A stretch of 64,000 nucleotides of DNA, taken from contig NZ_LGYH01000004.1 in NCBI RefSeq assembly GCF_001308015.1, positions 62,001-126,000 on the forward strand. The letters are read 5' to 3'. This DNA is from Neisseria sp. 83E34. GTDB lineage: Bacteria; Pseudomonadota; Gammaproteobacteria; Burkholderiales; Neisseriaceae. Each line of letters opens with the position of its first letter. Position 1 is the first letter of the stretch. The notes under the pieces were generated by a model. The model saw nothing but the letters and a program-made list of their open reading frames with translations, made no database searches and was not told the origin of the DNA. Made by a program: the position numbers and the translations under genes. Shown here piece after piece: positions 9,065 to 18,794 of the stretch.

Positions 9065-9466
9065 ATGCCAAGAAGATTGGATCCCATTCCTGAAGGAATG
9101 AAGCAAACTTTATGAAATACATCTTTTGAAAATCAAGTTGTTACTTGGTTAATGCAAGACGGGTGGCAGGTATTTACACCTATTTTAGATCATGGTCATA
9201 AAACAGATGTATTAATTTCTGACGGTAAACGCTATTTTCGTATCCAAATCAAAACGGTAGATGCTAACAAGGGAAAGAAACAAGAAATTTTTAATGTTTG
9301 GGGAGAGTGTAAGATTGATTTTGTTATTTACTTTGCTCGTAATGGAGAATGGGGTTTTATAGTACCTGCTTTTTATGAGAATAAAAAGGTTTTAAATGAT
9401 CCCGAGCATAAAATGTTTTTGTTGAAGAAAAATGAATTTTTAACTGCATTTCACATGGTTGATTAA
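9065..9466 (+). pseudogene. PD-(D/E)XK nuclease-like gene with in-frame stop
   Basis: An ATG with a fair ribosome site (AGGG) opens a frame of 16 codons, meets TGA at 9113-9115 and continues open in the same frame to 9466. The joined reading is about 132 residues. It contains TDVLISDGKRYFRIQIKTVD, the Asp...Gln-x-Lys pattern of small PD-(D/E)XK nuclease-like proteins. An internal ATG at 9152 could still produce a 104-residue product with that motif. The base composition is markedly AT-richer than its neighbours, and it interrupts the yqiJ-flotillin order, so acquisition by transfer is likely. Family assignment is tentative. Confidence 0.55.
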
Positions 9467-9689
9467 CAATTTGATTTATTTATATATTTTTCTAATTTAC
9501 GTTTTGGTCAGCCTATATTTCAAATGGCTGCTTTCATGGGGTGGCGCGGAAAGGATAGAAGGCTGGCTGGCCGGTTTTTTAATCAATTTGCAGTCAACCG
9601 GTTGGGATACCGAGCAAATCCGGTTTTATGCTTTGCTCTCGTGGATTGCGTGGACGGTTTTTTGCGTGGTGTTGCTGTTGGCAAGTTGA
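9459..9689 (+). CDS. Small two-helix membrane protein before flotillin
   Basis: I do not recognise this 76-residue protein. Two hydrophobic helices (about residues 3-24 and 58-74) flank a loop containing WGGAERIEGWLAGFLI. The only start that gives this whole frame is TTG at 9459, inside the last codons of the nuclease-like gene, so the true beginning may have been replaced by the insertion. It ends 72 bases before flotillin and probably belongs to the yqiJ-yqiK operon. A role with flotillin is inference from position only. Confidence 0.5.
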   Translation: MINNLIYLYIFLIYVLVSLYFKWLLSWGGAERIEGWLAGFLINLQSTGWDTEQIRFYALLSWIAWTVFCVVLLLAS

Positions 9690-9761
9690 TGTGAAAAACA
9701 TCAATATGCCTGCTTAAAAATTTGTTGAGTGGTATTGAATTAAAAGAAGAAAGGAAAGTTT

Positions 9762-11474
9762 ATGGGTTGGATTTCAATTGCGAGCATTGCCGGTATCGTG
9801 CTGGTTGCCTTGTTTGTGCTCGGCCTGATTTTGGCGCGTCTGTATCGCCGTGCGAGCAAGGAAGTGTCGTTTGTGCGCACCGGCTTTGGCGGGGAAAAGG
9901 TGATTATGAACGGCGGTGCATTGGTGTTGCCGGTGTTGCATGAAGTGATTCCGGTGAATATGAACACTTTACGGCTGGAAGTGCGCCGTGCTGCGCAGCA
10001 GGCTCTGATTACGCGCGATCGGATGCGTGTGGACGTGGCGGCGGAGTTTTATGTGCGCGTGAAGCCTACCTCCGACAGCGTGGCCACGGCGGCGCAGACT
10101 TTGGGAATGAAAACCATGTCGCCCGAGCAGCTGAAAGATTTGGTGGAAGGTAAATTTGTGGATGCGCTGCGTGCGGTGGCTTCCCAAATGGCAATGGAAG
10201 AATTGCACGAAAAACGGGGCGATTTTGTGCAGAAAGTGCAGCAAGTGGTGTCCGAAGACTTGTTCAAAAACGGCCTGGAGCTGGAAACCGTGTCGCTGAC
10301 CGGCTTGGATCAAACAGCGTTTGAGTTTTTCAACCCGCAAAACGCGTTTGATGCCGAAGGTTTGACCAAGCTGACAGAAACCATCGAAGTGCGCCGTAAA
10401 AAGCGCAACGATATCGAGCAAGACACGGATTTGGCGATTAAAACCAAAAACTTGGAAGCGGAGCGCACACGCCTGCAAATTCTGCGCGAAGAAGAATATG
10501 CCAAATTGGAGCAGGAGCGTGAAATTGCGGTGCGTAAAGCCGAGCAGGAAGCCAGTATTGCCGAGCAGGAAGCGGCTAAAAAACGTGAAGCCGAAGAAGC
10601 GCAAATTGCCGCTGCACGCGAGGTAGATTTGAAACGCATTCTGGCCGAGCGCGATATTAAAAACGAAGATATCCGCAAAGCGCAGGCCGTGGAGCAGGCA
10701 GAGGTAGAACGCCGCAAAGCGATTGAGTTGGCCGAGCAAGACCGCGCGATTGCGGTGGCGGAAAAATCCCGCGCCGAATCGGAGGCTAAAGCCGAAGCCG
10801 ACAAAGCGCGTGCGGCTGCGGTGCGCGAAGAAGAAAGTGTGATAACCGTGCGCGAAACCGAGCGTGCCGAGCGCGCCAAAGCAGTAGAATTGATTGCGGC
10901 AACCGAGGCGGCGCAGAAAGAAGCGATTGCCGTAACCGTGGCTGCGGAAGCCGAGAAGCAGGCAGCGCAAGACCGCGCGGAAGCCGTTCGCATCGCGGCG
11001 CAGGCGGAGGCAGAGCAGGCACGTTTGGAGGCGCAAGGTCAAGCCGATGCGCAAGTGTTACTGGCCCAGGCGCAAGAGCAGCAGTATAAAGTTGATGCCG
11101 AAGGCAAACGCGCGGTAAACGAAGCGGCCAATGTGCTTTCGATTGAGCAGATTGAAATGCAAATCCGTTTAGCTATGTTGAAACACCTGCCTGACATTAT
11201 CCGCGAATCGGTTCGCCCGATGGAAAACATCGACGATATCAAGATTCTGCAAGTCAACGGCTTGGGTGGTTTCGGCAGCACAAGTGCGTCAGAAGGTGTA
11301 GAAGGCGCTACACCACAAGGCAATCTAGCCGATCAAATGGTCAACAGCGCTTTACGCTATCGCAGCCAAGCCCCTTTGGTTGATAATCTGTTGAAAGAAT
11401 TGGGTTTAAACGGTGGTGACATCAATGGGCTGACTCAAGGCTTGGATAAAACAATCAGCCCGAAAACGGAATAA
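9762..11474 (+). CDS. yqiK: Flotillin family protein YqiK
   Basis: Flotillins are SPFH-domain scaffolds that form assemblies on the inner membrane. The 570-residue product starts with a membrane helix (about 6-27), followed by the SPFH/band-7 domain (about 28-220). A very long coiled coil rich in Ala and Glu (about 220-460) comes next, then a C-terminal region with IQVNGLGGFGS. Order and length match YqiK. AAGAAAGGAAAG supplies the ribosome site. It is the last gene of the PspA/Sel1/YqiJ set and is closed by a DUS hairpin. It probably works with YqiJ, and perhaps PspA, in membrane-stress protection. Confidence 0.92.
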   Translation: MGWISIASIAGIVLVALFVLGLILARLYRRASKEVSFVRTGFGGEKVIMNGGALVLPVLHEVIPVNMNTLRLEVRRAAQQALITRDRMRVDVAAEFYVRVKPTSDSVATAAQTLGMKTMSPEQLKDLVEGKFVDALRAVASQMAMEELHEKRGDFVQKVQQVVSEDLFKNGLELETVSLTGLDQTAFEFFNPQNAFDAEGLTKLTETIEVRRKKRNDIEQDTDLAIKTKNLEAERTRLQILREEEYAKLEQEREIAVRKAEQEASIAEQEAAKKREAEEAQIAAAREVDLKRILAERDIKNEDIRKAQAVEQAEVERRKAIELAEQDRAIAVAEKSRAESEAKAEADKARAAAVREEESVITVRETERAERAKAVELIAATEAAQKEAIAVTVAAEAEKQAAQDRAEAVRIAAQAEAEQARLEAQGQADAQVLLAQAQEQQYKVDAEGKRAVNEAANVLSIEQIEMQIRLAMLKHLPDIIRESVRPMENIDDIKILQVNGLGGFGSTSASEGVEGATPQGNLADQMVNSALRYRSQAPLVDNLLKELGLNGGDINGLTQGLDKTISPKTE

Positions 11475-11492
11475 TGACTGAGTGAAAGTATT

Positions 11493-11530
11493 AATGCCTG
11501 TCTGAAAAGTAGTTTTCAGACAGGCATTTT
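11493..11530. terminator. DUS inverted-pair terminator after flotillin
   Basis: DUS copies at 11495-11506 and 11515-11526 form a hairpin followed by TTTTTATTAG, 20 bases after the flotillin stop. Confidence 0.8.
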
Positions 11531-11640
11531 TATTAGTCCGGTCACATCAGACTCAGGTTTGCCCCGAGTATTTTGAGTTTCAGTAAATTTTGGGATTCTC
11601 GGGACAAGCCCAAGCCTGACGTGTGTACTTTTTAAGCTAA

Positions 11641-11681
11641 TTGACTATATACCAAAATTTAGGGCTAATTTACATAGTCAA
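11641..11681. repeat. Short inverted repeat, origin unknown
   Basis: TTGACTAT (11641-11648) and ATAGTCAA (11674-11681) are complementary ends around 25 AT-rich bases between two converging genes. It may be a remnant of a small mobile repeat; nothing more can be said. Confidence 0.35.
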
Positions 11682-11714
11682 AAAAAAAACGGGATATTAA
11701 CTATCCCGTTTTTG
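11681..11714 (-). terminator. Intrinsic terminator of acnB
   Basis: On the minus strand AAACGGGATA pairs with TATCCCGTTT and is followed by about ten T residues. It lies about 55 bases after the acnB stop. Confidence 0.85.
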
Positions 11715-11731
11715 TCCAGACAAACATTTAA

Positions 11732-11743
11732 TGCCTGTCTGAA
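11732..11743 (+). repeat. Single DNA uptake sequence
   Basis: Exact TGCCTGTCTGAA between the acnB stop and its terminator. Confidence 0.85.
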
Positions 11744-11768
11744 AGATTAACAGCGTACCGTTTAACAT

Positions 11769-14354
11769 TTAAACTTTAACAGTCTCTGCTACTTCATTGT
11801 AGCTGTCGATTTCATTGAAGTTCATGTAACGGTAGATTTGATCACCTTGCTCATTGATGATGCCGATATTGGCTTGGTATTCCTCAATAGTCGGGATTTT
11901 ACCTAGCTTCGAGCAGATGGCCGCCAACTCCGCAGAACCCAAGAACACGTTGGTGTTTTTACCCAAACGGTTCGGGAAGTTACGGGTTGAAGTCGACATC
12001 ACGGTTGCACCTTCGCGCACTTGTGCTTGGTTACCCATACACAGTGAGCAGCCCGGCATTTCCATACGGGCACCGGCACGGCCTAACACGCCGTAGTGGC
12101 CTTCGTTAGTCAGCTCTTGGGCATCCATCTTGGTCGGCGGGGCTACCCACAGGCGTACCGGAATATCGCTCTTGCCTTCCAACAGTTTGGAAGCTGCGCG
12201 GAAGTGGCCGATGTTGGTCATACAAGAACCGATAAACACTTCGTCAATCACGGTACCAGATTTTTCTGACATGAAGCATACGTCGTCAGGGTCATTCGGG
12301 CAGGCAATAATTGGCTCTTTGATGTCGTCCATATTGATTTCGATAACAGCAGCGTATTCTGCATCTTTATCGGCTTCCAACAGTTTAGGATCGGCCAACC
12401 ATGCTTCCATGGCTTTGATACGGCGTTCCAAAGTACGCGGATCTTTATAGCCGTCTGCAATCATGTTTTTCATCAACACGATATTGGACTTCATGTATTC
12501 GATGATCGGCTCTTTGTTGAGCTTCACGGTACAGCCCGCAGCAGAACGTTCGGCAGAGGCATCAGACAATTCAAATGCTTGCTCTACTTTCAAATCAGGC
12601 AAACCTTCGATTTCCAAGATACGGCCGGAGAAGATGTTTTTCTTGCCGGCTTTGGCTACAGTCAGCAAACCTTGTTTGATGGCATACAGCGGAATGGCGT
12701 TTACCAAGTCGCGCAGGGTTACGCCCGGTTGCAGTTTGCCGCTGAAACGTACCAATACTGATTCAGGCATATCCAAAGGCATTACGCCGGTTGCCGCAGC
12801 AAACGCTACCAAACCAGAACCGGCCGGGAAGGAAATACCTAACGGGAAGCGGGTGTGAGAGTCACCGCCGGTACCGACAGTATCGGGCAGAAGCAGGCGG
12901 TTCAGCCATGAGTGGATCACGCCGTCTCCCGGACGCAAAGCCACACCGCCGCGGGTAGAAATGAATTCAGGCAGTTCTTTATGGGTTTTCACGTCAACCG
13001 GTTTCGGATAAGCGGCGGTATGACAGAAAGACTGCATTACTAAATCAGCAGAGAAGCCCAAACATGCCAAGTCTTTCAACTCGTCGCGGGTCATCGGGCC
13101 GGTGGTATCTTGAGAGCCGACGGTAGTCATGCGCGGTTCGCAGTAAGTGCCGGGGCGAACGCCTTGACCTTCAGGTAAACCGCAAGCACGACCAACCATT
13201 TTTTGTGCCAAAGAGAAACCGGCTTTGCTTTCGGTAGGAGCCTGAGGCAGGCGGAATTCGGTAGAGGCGGGCAAGCCCAAAGCTTCACGGGCTTTGGCAG
13301 TTAAACCACGGCCGATAATCAGGTTGATACGGCCGCCTGCTTGTACTTCGTCCAGTAATACTTGTGATTTCAGTTGGAACTCGGCAACGGTTTCGCCGTT
13401 TTTCACAATCTTGCCTTCGTAAGGCAGGATGTCAACTACATCACCCATTTTCAGTTGAGATACATCTACTTCGATAGGCAACGCGCCTGAGTCTTCTTGA
13501 GTATTGAAGAAAATCGGAGCAATTTTGCCACCCAAGCATACGCCGCCGTAACGTTTGTTCGGTACGAAAGGAATATCCAAACCGGTATGCCAAATCACAG
13601 AGTTAGTGGCAGATTTACGGGAAGAACCGGTACCCACTACGTCGCCCACATAAGCAACAGGGTGGCCTTTGGCTTTTAATTCTTCCAGCAGTTTGATGGG
13701 GCCGACTTCACCCGGTTTATCGGGGTTGATGCCGTCGCGCGGGTTTTTCAGCATGGCCAATGCATGCAGTGGAATATCGGGGCGGCTCCATGCGTCAGGA
13801 GCGGGAGAGAGGTCGTCGGTATTGGTTTCGCCGTCGACTTTGAATACGGTAACGGTAATTTTTTCAGGCACTTTTTCGCGTGAAGTGAACCATTCGGCGT
13901 TAGCCCAAGATTCCAAAACAGCTTTGGCGTGTGCATTGCCTTTGTCTGCTTTTTCTTGTACATCATGGAATGCATCAAACATCAGCAGAGTGTGTTTCAA
14001 ACCTTCAGCGGCAATCGGAGCCAGTTTTTCGTTGTCTAAAAGTTCAATCAGCGGATGAATGTTGTAACCGCCAAGCATAGTGCCGAGAAGTTTAGTTGCA
14101 TACTCGGGAGAAACCAACGGGCTGGTTACGCTGCCTTCAGCAACGGCGGCAAGGAAAGATGCTTTTACTTTTGAAGCATCGTCCACGCCGGGCGGTACGC
14201 GGTTGGCAAGCAGATCAACCAGAAATTCACCTTCACCTGCAGGCGGATTTTTCAACAGCTCTACTAAATCAGCGGTTTGTTGTGCAGTGAGAGGAAGGGC
14301 GGGAATACCGAGCGCTTCGCGCTCTGCAGCAGCTTTGCGATAAGCTTCTAACAT
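11769..14354 (-). CDS. acnB: Aconitate hydratase B (bifunctional)
   Basis: AcnB interconverts citrate and isocitrate through cis-aconitate in the TCA cycle, and often 2-methylisocitrate as well. The 861-residue product starts [20 protein letters not shown] and contains [19 protein letters not shown]. Cluster-ligand regions are visible ([26 protein letters not shown]), which place the 4Fe-4S cysteines. The first of two adjacent ATGs at 14357 would add one Met; I chose the second, since it sits seven bases after AAGGA. Longer starts upstream lack support. It appears to be a single-gene unit, with its own terminator on the minus strand. Length and motifs are normal. Confidence 0.96.
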   Translation of the reverse strand: MLEAYRKAAAEREALGIPALPLTAQQTADLVELLKNPPAGEGEFLVDLLANRVPPGVDDASKVKASFLAAVAEGSVTSPLVSPEYATKLLGTMLGGYNIHPLIELLDNEKLAPIAAEGLKHTLLMFDAFHDVQEKADKGNAHAKAVLESWANAEWFTSREKVPEKITVTVFKVDGETNTDDLSPAPDAWSRPDIPLHALAMLKNPRDGINPDKPGEVGPIKLLEELKAKGHPVAYVGDVVGTGSSRKSATNSVIWHTGLDIPFVPNKRYGGVCLGGKIAPIFFNTQEDSGALPIEVDVSQLKMGDVVDILPYEGKIVKNGETVAEFQLKSQVLLDEVQAGGRINLIIGRGLTAKAREALGLPASTEFRLPQAPTESKAGFSLAQKMVGRACGLPEGQGVRPGTYCEPRMTTVGSQDTTGPMTRDELKDLACLGFSADLVMQSFCHTAAYPKPVDVKTHKELPEFISTRGGVALRPGDGVIHSWLNRLLLPDTVGTGGDSHTRFPLGISFPAGSGLVAFAAATGVMPLDMPESVLVRFSGKLQPGVTLRDLVNAIPLYAIKQGLLTVAKAGKKNIFSGRILEIEGLPDLKVEQAFELSDASAERSAAGCTVKLNKEPIIEYMKSNIVLMKNMIADGYKDPRTLERRIKAMEAWLADPKLLEADKDAEYAAVIEINMDDIKEPIIACPNDPDDVCFMSEKSGTVIDEVFIGSCMTNIGHFRAASKLLEGKSDIPVRLWVAPPTKMDAQELTNEGHYGVLGRAGARMEMPGCSLCMGNQAQVREGATVMSTSTRNFPNRLGKNTNVFLGSAELAAICSKLGKIPTIEEYQANIGIINEQGDQIYRYMNFNEIDSYNEVAETVKV

Positions 14355-14500
14355 CATTTGTTCCTTTATGCGTGTTTTTCTTCTGAAACCGCATGTAGTC
14401 ATGCGGACTTACCAGCTATCATAAACTAAATTTTATGAAACAGGAAGAGTTTATGAAGCTTAGTTTTTGCTTGATTCACAAAGTGGTGTTTTGAGGGTAA

Positions 14501-14512
14501 TGCCTGTCTGAA
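14501..14512 (+). repeat. Single DNA uptake sequence
   Basis: Exact TGCCTGTCTGAA upstream of acnB, unpaired. Confidence 0.85.
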
Positions 14513-14600
14513 AGCTTTATGGGGTTTGTTGTAAAAGGCCGGATAATTGAGCGTGCTGCCGGTTTGTAAAACAGCTGTGGTGTACTTTGGGAGCGTTGGC

Positions 14601-14635
14601 AAAAAAAAACCGCCCGATTGGTTTCGGGCGGTTTT
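14601..14635 (-). terminator. Intrinsic terminator of the first M48 peptidase gene
   Basis: On the minus strand AAAACCGCCCGA pairs with TCGGGCGGTTTT and is followed by a run of nine T. It lies 10 bases after the stop codon. Confidence 0.9.
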
Positions 14636-14645
14636 GAGTGTCGGG

Positions 14646-15449
14646 TTATCGGCGTTTTTTACTTTGTTCGTAAATAGGCATGACTTCCGGCATCATTCTG
14701 CGCAGGTTTTTCATGCGGGCGTCGTTGGATGGGTGGGTGGATAATATAGTACCCAAGCCGCCGTTGCTGCCTGCTACACGATTCATTTTTTCCCAAACGG
14801 TAATGGCTGCTTCGGGGTTGTAGCCGGCTTGTGCCATCAGGCGTAGACCGCCTTCGTCTGCTTCGTCTTCCTGTTTGCGAGAGAAAGGTTTGGTAATGCC
14901 CAAATCGCTAACCAGCGTTGTGCCTAAATTAACCATATCGCTGCTGGCGCCTGTGGAAGATTGCAATACGGCACCGCCGATGTCGGCAGCCAAACCTGTT
15001 AAGACTTGCTGGCCGACGGCTTTTTTACTGTGTTCGAGCAAGGCATGAGTCATTTCATGGCCGACAACGGCAGCGATTTCGTCATCGGTAAGTTTCAGGC
15101 GATCAACGATGCCGGTGTAAACTGCCATTTTGCCGCCGGGCATGGCCCAAGCATTCATTTCATTCGATTTGATAACAGTCATCTGCCATACGAAAGGCAC
15201 GCCGGTTTTGTTGGCTTGATTAGCATAAGGCTTCATGCGGTTGAACACGGTATGTACGCGGCGAGAAGTTTGAGACGTGTTGTCTATCATGTTTTTATTA
15301 CGTGCGGTAGTCACAACGTCGGTGTATTGTTTGGCCGCTGCTTGATTCAGCGTGGCTGTGTCATAGCCGACAACGTCGGCTATTCCGGTACAGCCCGACA
15401 TACTTAAGCTTATCGTGGCGATCAAGGCTGTAAAGGTGGTTTTTTTCAT
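14646..15449 (-). CDS. M48-family metallopeptidase lipoprotein, copy 1
   Basis: The 267-residue product starts with a lipoprotein signal (lipobox MSGC, Cys20). It carries the zinc motif AAVVGHEMTHALLEH and a downstream Glu in RKQEDEADEGG, the LoiP/YcaL-like M48 arrangement. Such periplasmic proteases help quality control of envelope proteins. I placed the start at MKKTTF, since the longer frame adds a short tail lacking signal features. A close paralogue lies immediately upstream in the same direction. The two share the TASLNQ/TATLNQAAAKQY region, so they arose by tandem duplication. A strong terminator follows. Confidence 0.88.
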   Translation of the reverse strand: MKKTTFTALIATISLSMSGCTGIADVVGYDTATLNQAAAKQYTDVVTTARNKNMIDNTSQTSRRVHTVFNRMKPYANQANKTGVPFVWQMTVIKSNEMNAWAMPGGKMAVYTGIVDRLKLTDDEIAAVVGHEMTHALLEHSKKAVGQQVLTGLAADIGGAVLQSSTGASSDMVNLGTTLVSDLGITKPFSRKQEDEADEGGLRLMAQAGYNPEAAITVWEKMNRVAGSNGGLGTILSTHPSNDARMKNLRRMMPEVMPIYEQSKKRR

Positions 15450-15487
15450 GTATATAAACTCCTGCAAATTCGGCATTAATTATCAAA

Positions 15488-15499
15488 TGCCTGTCTGAA
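15488..15499 (+). repeat. Single DNA uptake sequence
   Basis: Exact TGCCTGTCTGAA between the two M48 genes. Confidence 0.85.
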
Positions 15500-15506
15500 A
15501 ATATCG

Positions 15507-16340
15507 TTATGGTTGGTTTTCGGTTTGGCTGCATCCGCCGTTTGGTTTGTAATATTTTGTCGCTTCGGGCAACAATTTTTGCAGATTATCTATCCGCTGC
15601 TTATTGGTAGGGTGGCTTGAGGCGACAATGTTTTTAAAATTATGGTTACTTTTGAGGTTTTCCATTTTTTTCCACAAGCTTACGGCTTCTTGCGGATGAT
15701 AACCTGCTTGTGCCATCAATTGCATGCCGCCTTTATCGGCTTTATTTTCTTGACTGCGCGAATAGGTCATTTTAACGCCATAGTGAGTGATGACATCTGT
15801 GCCGAGATTGGCGAAACCGCCGCTCACGCCGGTGGTGGCCTGTAAAGCGATGCCTGCTGTTTTGCCGGCAAGTCGGGTAAGCACTTGTTGGCCTGCTTTC
15901 TTTTTGCCGTGTTCTTTTAATGCGTGGGTCATTTCATGGCCGATAACGGCTGCGATTTCTCCATCGCTCAATTTAAGCGTGTCGGCCATTCCGGTGTAAA
16001 ACGCCATTTTCCCACCGGGCATAACCCATGCGTTCAGCTCTTTGGATTTGATAACTGTTATCTGCCAGTCGAATGGTGTACCGGTTTGGTTTGATTGTTC
16101 TGCATAGGGTTTCATGCAGTTGAAAATCCGGTGGACGCGGCGGGCAGTTTCCGACTCAGTATCTACAAGATAGCGGCCGTCGGCAATCCTCATCATTTGG
16201 CGGTATTGTTTGGCGGCGGTCTGGTTGAGAGAAGCTGTATCATGGCCGGCCATTTCTGCAACGACATTACAACCGCCGAGTAACAGTGAGACGGACGATA
16301 ATGCGAAGGCTTTTACAATGGTATGTTGGGTTTTGATCAA
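15507..16340 (-). CDS. M48-family metallopeptidase lipoprotein, copy 2
   Basis: This 277-residue paralogue of the next gene has a signal peptide with lipobox LGGC (Cys24) and the zinc motif AAVIGHEMTHALKEH. YSRSQENKADKGG supplies a further zinc ligand. The reading frame has no ATG near its start. A TTG at 16340, preceded by AGGAAG, is the best start and gives an intact signal peptide. It differs from copy 1 mainly in the C-terminal tail. Having two copies suggests separate substrates or expression levels, which the sequence does not reveal. Confidence 0.85.
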   Translation of the reverse strand: MIKTQHTIVKAFALSSVSLLLGGCNVVAEMAGHDTASLNQTAAKQYRQMMRIADGRYLVDTESETARRVHRIFNCMKPYAEQSNQTGTPFDWQITVIKSKELNAWVMPGGKMAFYTGMADTLKLSDGEIAAVIGHEMTHALKEHGKKKAGQQVLTRLAGKTAGIALQATTGVSGGFANLGTDVITHYGVKMTYSRSQENKADKGGMQLMAQAGYHPQEAVSLWKKMENLKSNHNFKNIVASSHPTNKQRIDNLQKLLPEATKYYKPNGGCSQTENQP

Positions 16341-16443
16341 AATTCACACTTCCTGAGCTTAAGGAACATAGCATAAATAAACGGGTTGATTAATGCTTTT
16401 CGATGAAAGGTTACTCCGATAGCGTTTCGTGTCAGTGTCATAC

Positions 16444-17127
16444 CTACATTTGAATGGAGCCGCTTACGGTTTGTATGATTTCTTCTGTGCCCGGGTTGTC
16501 GGCTGTCATTTCCGGTACGGAGGAAAGTGCGGCGTCCATAGTTTGGGATTTCATGGCTGCGGTTTGGCGCGTACGGAAATTGCTGTCTATTTGGATATTC
16601 ACGATTTTATAGCCTCTGAAACCTAAAGTTTGGCTGATCACCTCGGCGCGTTTTTTAAAATTTTTTAAAGCCTGTTTGCTCAACTCATTGGTGATTTCGC
16701 TGCGTTTTTCAGGCGATACTGTAAAGCTTAAGCGCATTACGGCAGCATCATTTTGGCTGGCGGCAATCAGTTTGTTTAATGCTTGAAAATCTTTGCTTTC
16801 CACACTGACATACGCGCTGTCGTACCAGCCGGTTACTTTACCTTTTTCATTGTAATGGGGTTGGGTGCTGCGATTGATTACCGCACCTTTAAACGCTTTG
16901 TTGGCTGAAATTCGAGCATTGAGCGTATTGAGGCGTTGAGTAATCCGGTTGCTGACCGCCTGACGGTCTTTGCCTTCTTCTTCAATAGCAAAAACAACGC
17001 TCATTAAGTCGTTATCGGCAGTTGTGCTAACACTTTCCGAAAAAGAGACCACGTTGTAGTTTAAAGGTTCGGCAAATACCGGTGTAGCAATTAACGGCAG
17101 TAATAACAGAGCAATGGCTTTACGCAT
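16444..17127 (-). CDS. SIMPL-domain (DUF541) periplasmic protein
   Basis: A cleavable signal peptide (about residues 1-19, ending PVFA) is followed by a SIMPL domain. Visible family features are LNYNVVSFSESVSTTADNDL near the start, TQRLNTLNARI in the middle and QTLGFRGYKIVNIQI near residue 180. SIMPL/YggE-type proteins are periplasmic or outer-membrane-associated, and some reduce oxidative stress, but their biochemical role is unclear. The 227-residue length is typical. It lies upstream of the M48 pair on the same strand, about 100 bases away, and is probably its own unit. Confidence 0.8.
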   Translation of the reverse strand: MRKAIALLLLPLIATPVFAEPLNYNVVSFSESVSTTADNDLMSVVFAIEEEGKDRQAVSNRITQRLNTLNARISANKAFKGAVINRSTQPHYNEKGKVTGWYDSAYVSVESKDFQALNKLIAASQNDAAVMRLSFTVSPEKRSEITNELSKQALKNFKKRAEVISQTLGFRGYKIVNIQIDSNFRTRQTAAMKSQTMDAALSSVPEMTADNPGTEEIIQTVSGSIQM

Positions 17128-17435
17128 AAGTTTCTCCTTTTGAGTTGGAAAAAAACAGGTTACATATAAACGGAGATTATTTTATTCCTACTTTGACCAT
17201 CTTAAGGGTTTACTTGTTTTGCATTTTAGACAAATACCGGCCATGAAACTTAAAATTTCCTACCATGTTGTTTTGTATTGTATGAAATATTGATTTTTAC
17301 AGCTATACAAATGCCTGTCTGAAAAAAACTGTAAGTAAATTTGCTCTAATGGCTTGTCAAGCCTACTGCTTTAGCAGTATAACCGAATAGGCGTTATCAT
17401 TAACGATTATTCATCTGTGTAAAAAGGTATTTATC
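17128..17435. other. Divergent spacer before the aminotransferase gene
   Basis: The 308-base gap holds an exact DUS and a short palindrome, TACTGCTTTAGCAGTA (17364-17379). No gene is visible. Confidence 0.6.
17312..17323 (+). repeat. Single DNA uptake sequence
   Basis: Exact TGCCTGTCTGAA upstream of the aminotransferase gene. Confidence 0.85.
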
Positions 17436-18629
17436 ATGTTTTTTGACAAAATCGAAGCAGCACCTGCCGACCCCATTTTGGGTTTGGGCGAAGCATTTAA
17501 AGCAGAAACCCGCGAGAACAAAGTCAATCTGGGTATTGGCGTTTATAAAGACTCAAAAGGTCAAACACCGATTGTAAAAGCCGTGAAAGAAGCTGAAAAG
17601 CGTCTGTTGGAAACTGAAAATACCAAAAATTATTTAACCATCGACGGTGTAGCAGAATACAACGCCCAAACGCAAAAATTACTCTTCGGCGCAGACAGTG
17701 AAATCATTGCTTCCAAGCGAGCGAAAACAGCGCAAAGCTTGGGTGGCACGGGCGCGTTGCGTGTGGCGGCTGAATTCATCAAACGTCAAACCAACGCTAA
17801 AAACATTTGGATTTCATCACCTACTTGGCCGAATCATAATGCGATTTTTAAAGCTGTGGGCATGAATATCCGCGACTACCGTTATTATGATAAAACCACG
17901 CATGGCTTGGATTGGGATGGCCTGATCGAAGATTTGGGTCAAGCCGAAGCGGGAGATGTCGTGCTTTTGCACGGCTGCTGCCATAACCCGACAGGTATTG
18001 ACCCTACGCCAGAGCAATGGGAAACCTTGGCGAAAATGTCTGCCGAAAAAGGCTGGCTGCCATTGTTTGACTTTGCTTATCAAGGTTTTGCCAATGGGCT
18101 GGAAGAAGACGCTTACGGCCTGCGTGCCTTTGCCAAGCTCAATAAAGAATTGTTGGTGGCCAGCTCTTATTCTAAAAACTTTGGTATGTACAACGAGCGC
18201 GTGGGTGCGTTTACCGTGGTGGCTGCCGATGAGGAAACAGTCAACCGCGCGTTTAGCCAAGTGAAAACCATTATCCGCACAATATATTCCAATCCGGCTT
18301 CGCACGGCGGCGCGACTGTGGCTTTGGTGTTGAAAGACGAAGCTTTAAAAGCGCAATGGATTGCCGAGCTGGATGAAATGCGCGGCCGTATCAAAGAGAT
18401 GCGCCAGCAATTTGTAGATTTGCTGAAAGAATATGGAGCGGAGCAGGATTTCAGCTTCATCGTGAAACAAAACGGTATGTTCTCATTTTCGGGCTTAACG
18501 CCTGAACAGGTTGACCGCTTGAAAGATGAGTTTGCGATTTACGCTGTGCGTTCAGGCCGTATCAATGTGGCGGGTATCACACAAGACAATATCCGCTATT
18601 TGTGCGAAAGCATAGTGAAGGTATTGTAA
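17436..18629 (+). CDS. aspC: Aspartate/aromatic amino acid aminotransferase
   Basis: The 397-residue enzyme belongs to the AspC/TyrB type of fold I aminotransferases, which make aspartate from oxaloacetate and glutamate and may also act on aromatic keto acids. [18 protein letters not shown] matches the family cofactor region. [15 protein letters not shown] holds the PLP lysine (SKN) and nearby phosphate contact. Length is exactly that expected. Whether aspartate or tyrosine is preferred cannot be told, so tyrB is an alternative symbol. AAAAAGG-type spacing before the ATG is acceptable, and an intrinsic terminator follows. Confidence 0.9.
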   Translation: MFFDKIEAAPADPILGLGEAFKAETRENKVNLGIGVYKDSKGQTPIVKAVKEAEKRLLETENTKNYLTIDGVAEYNAQTQKLLFGADSEIIASKRAKTAQSLGGTGALRVAAEFIKRQTNAKNIWISSPTWPNHNAIFKAVGMNIRDYRYYDKTTHGLDWDGLIEDLGQAEAGDVVLLHGCCHNPTGIDPTPEQWETLAKMSAEKGWLPLFDFAYQGFANGLEEDAYGLRAFAKLNKELLVASSYSKNFGMYNERVGAFTVVAADEETVNRAFSQVKTIIRTIYSNPASHGGATVALVLKDEALKAQWIAELDEMRGRIKEMRQQFVDLLKEYGAEQDFSFIVKQNGMFSFSGLTPEQVDRLKDEFAIYAVRSGRINVAGITQDNIRYLCESIVKVL

Positions 18630-18640
18630 GCACTGAAAGA

Positions 18641-18675
18641 TAAAGCGGCTGAATTTTGAAAGCCGCTTTATTTAT
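18641..18675 (+). terminator. Intrinsic terminator of aspC
   Basis: TAAAGCGGCT and AGCCGCTTTA form a 10-bp stem with a 10-base loop, followed by TTTATT, 12 bases after the stop. Confidence 0.8.
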
Positions 18676-18745
18676 TGAATATGGTGGAATTCCGCATAAA
18701 GCGCGGACAAATACTGTATAGCAGTTACATGGATTTCATTATAAA

Positions 18746-18776
18746 AATGCCTGTCTGAATTTTTCAGACAGGCATT
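18746..18776. terminator. DUS inverted pair between convergent genes
   Basis: DUS copies at 18748-18759 and 18763-18774 form a tight hairpin about 20 bases after the stop of the minus-strand small gene. Confidence 0.75.
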
Positions 18777-18794
18777 GTAATCATTTCGGTGGTT

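Noticed and set aside
9969-11054. Very long antisense frame (361 codons) over flotillin
   Set aside because: It is a by-product of the biased Ala/Glu codons of the flotillin coiled coil; the forward gene has clear motifs.
11681-11690. Run of nine to ten A as a phase-variation tract
   Set aside because: It is the T run of the acnB terminator and lies in no promoter or coding region.
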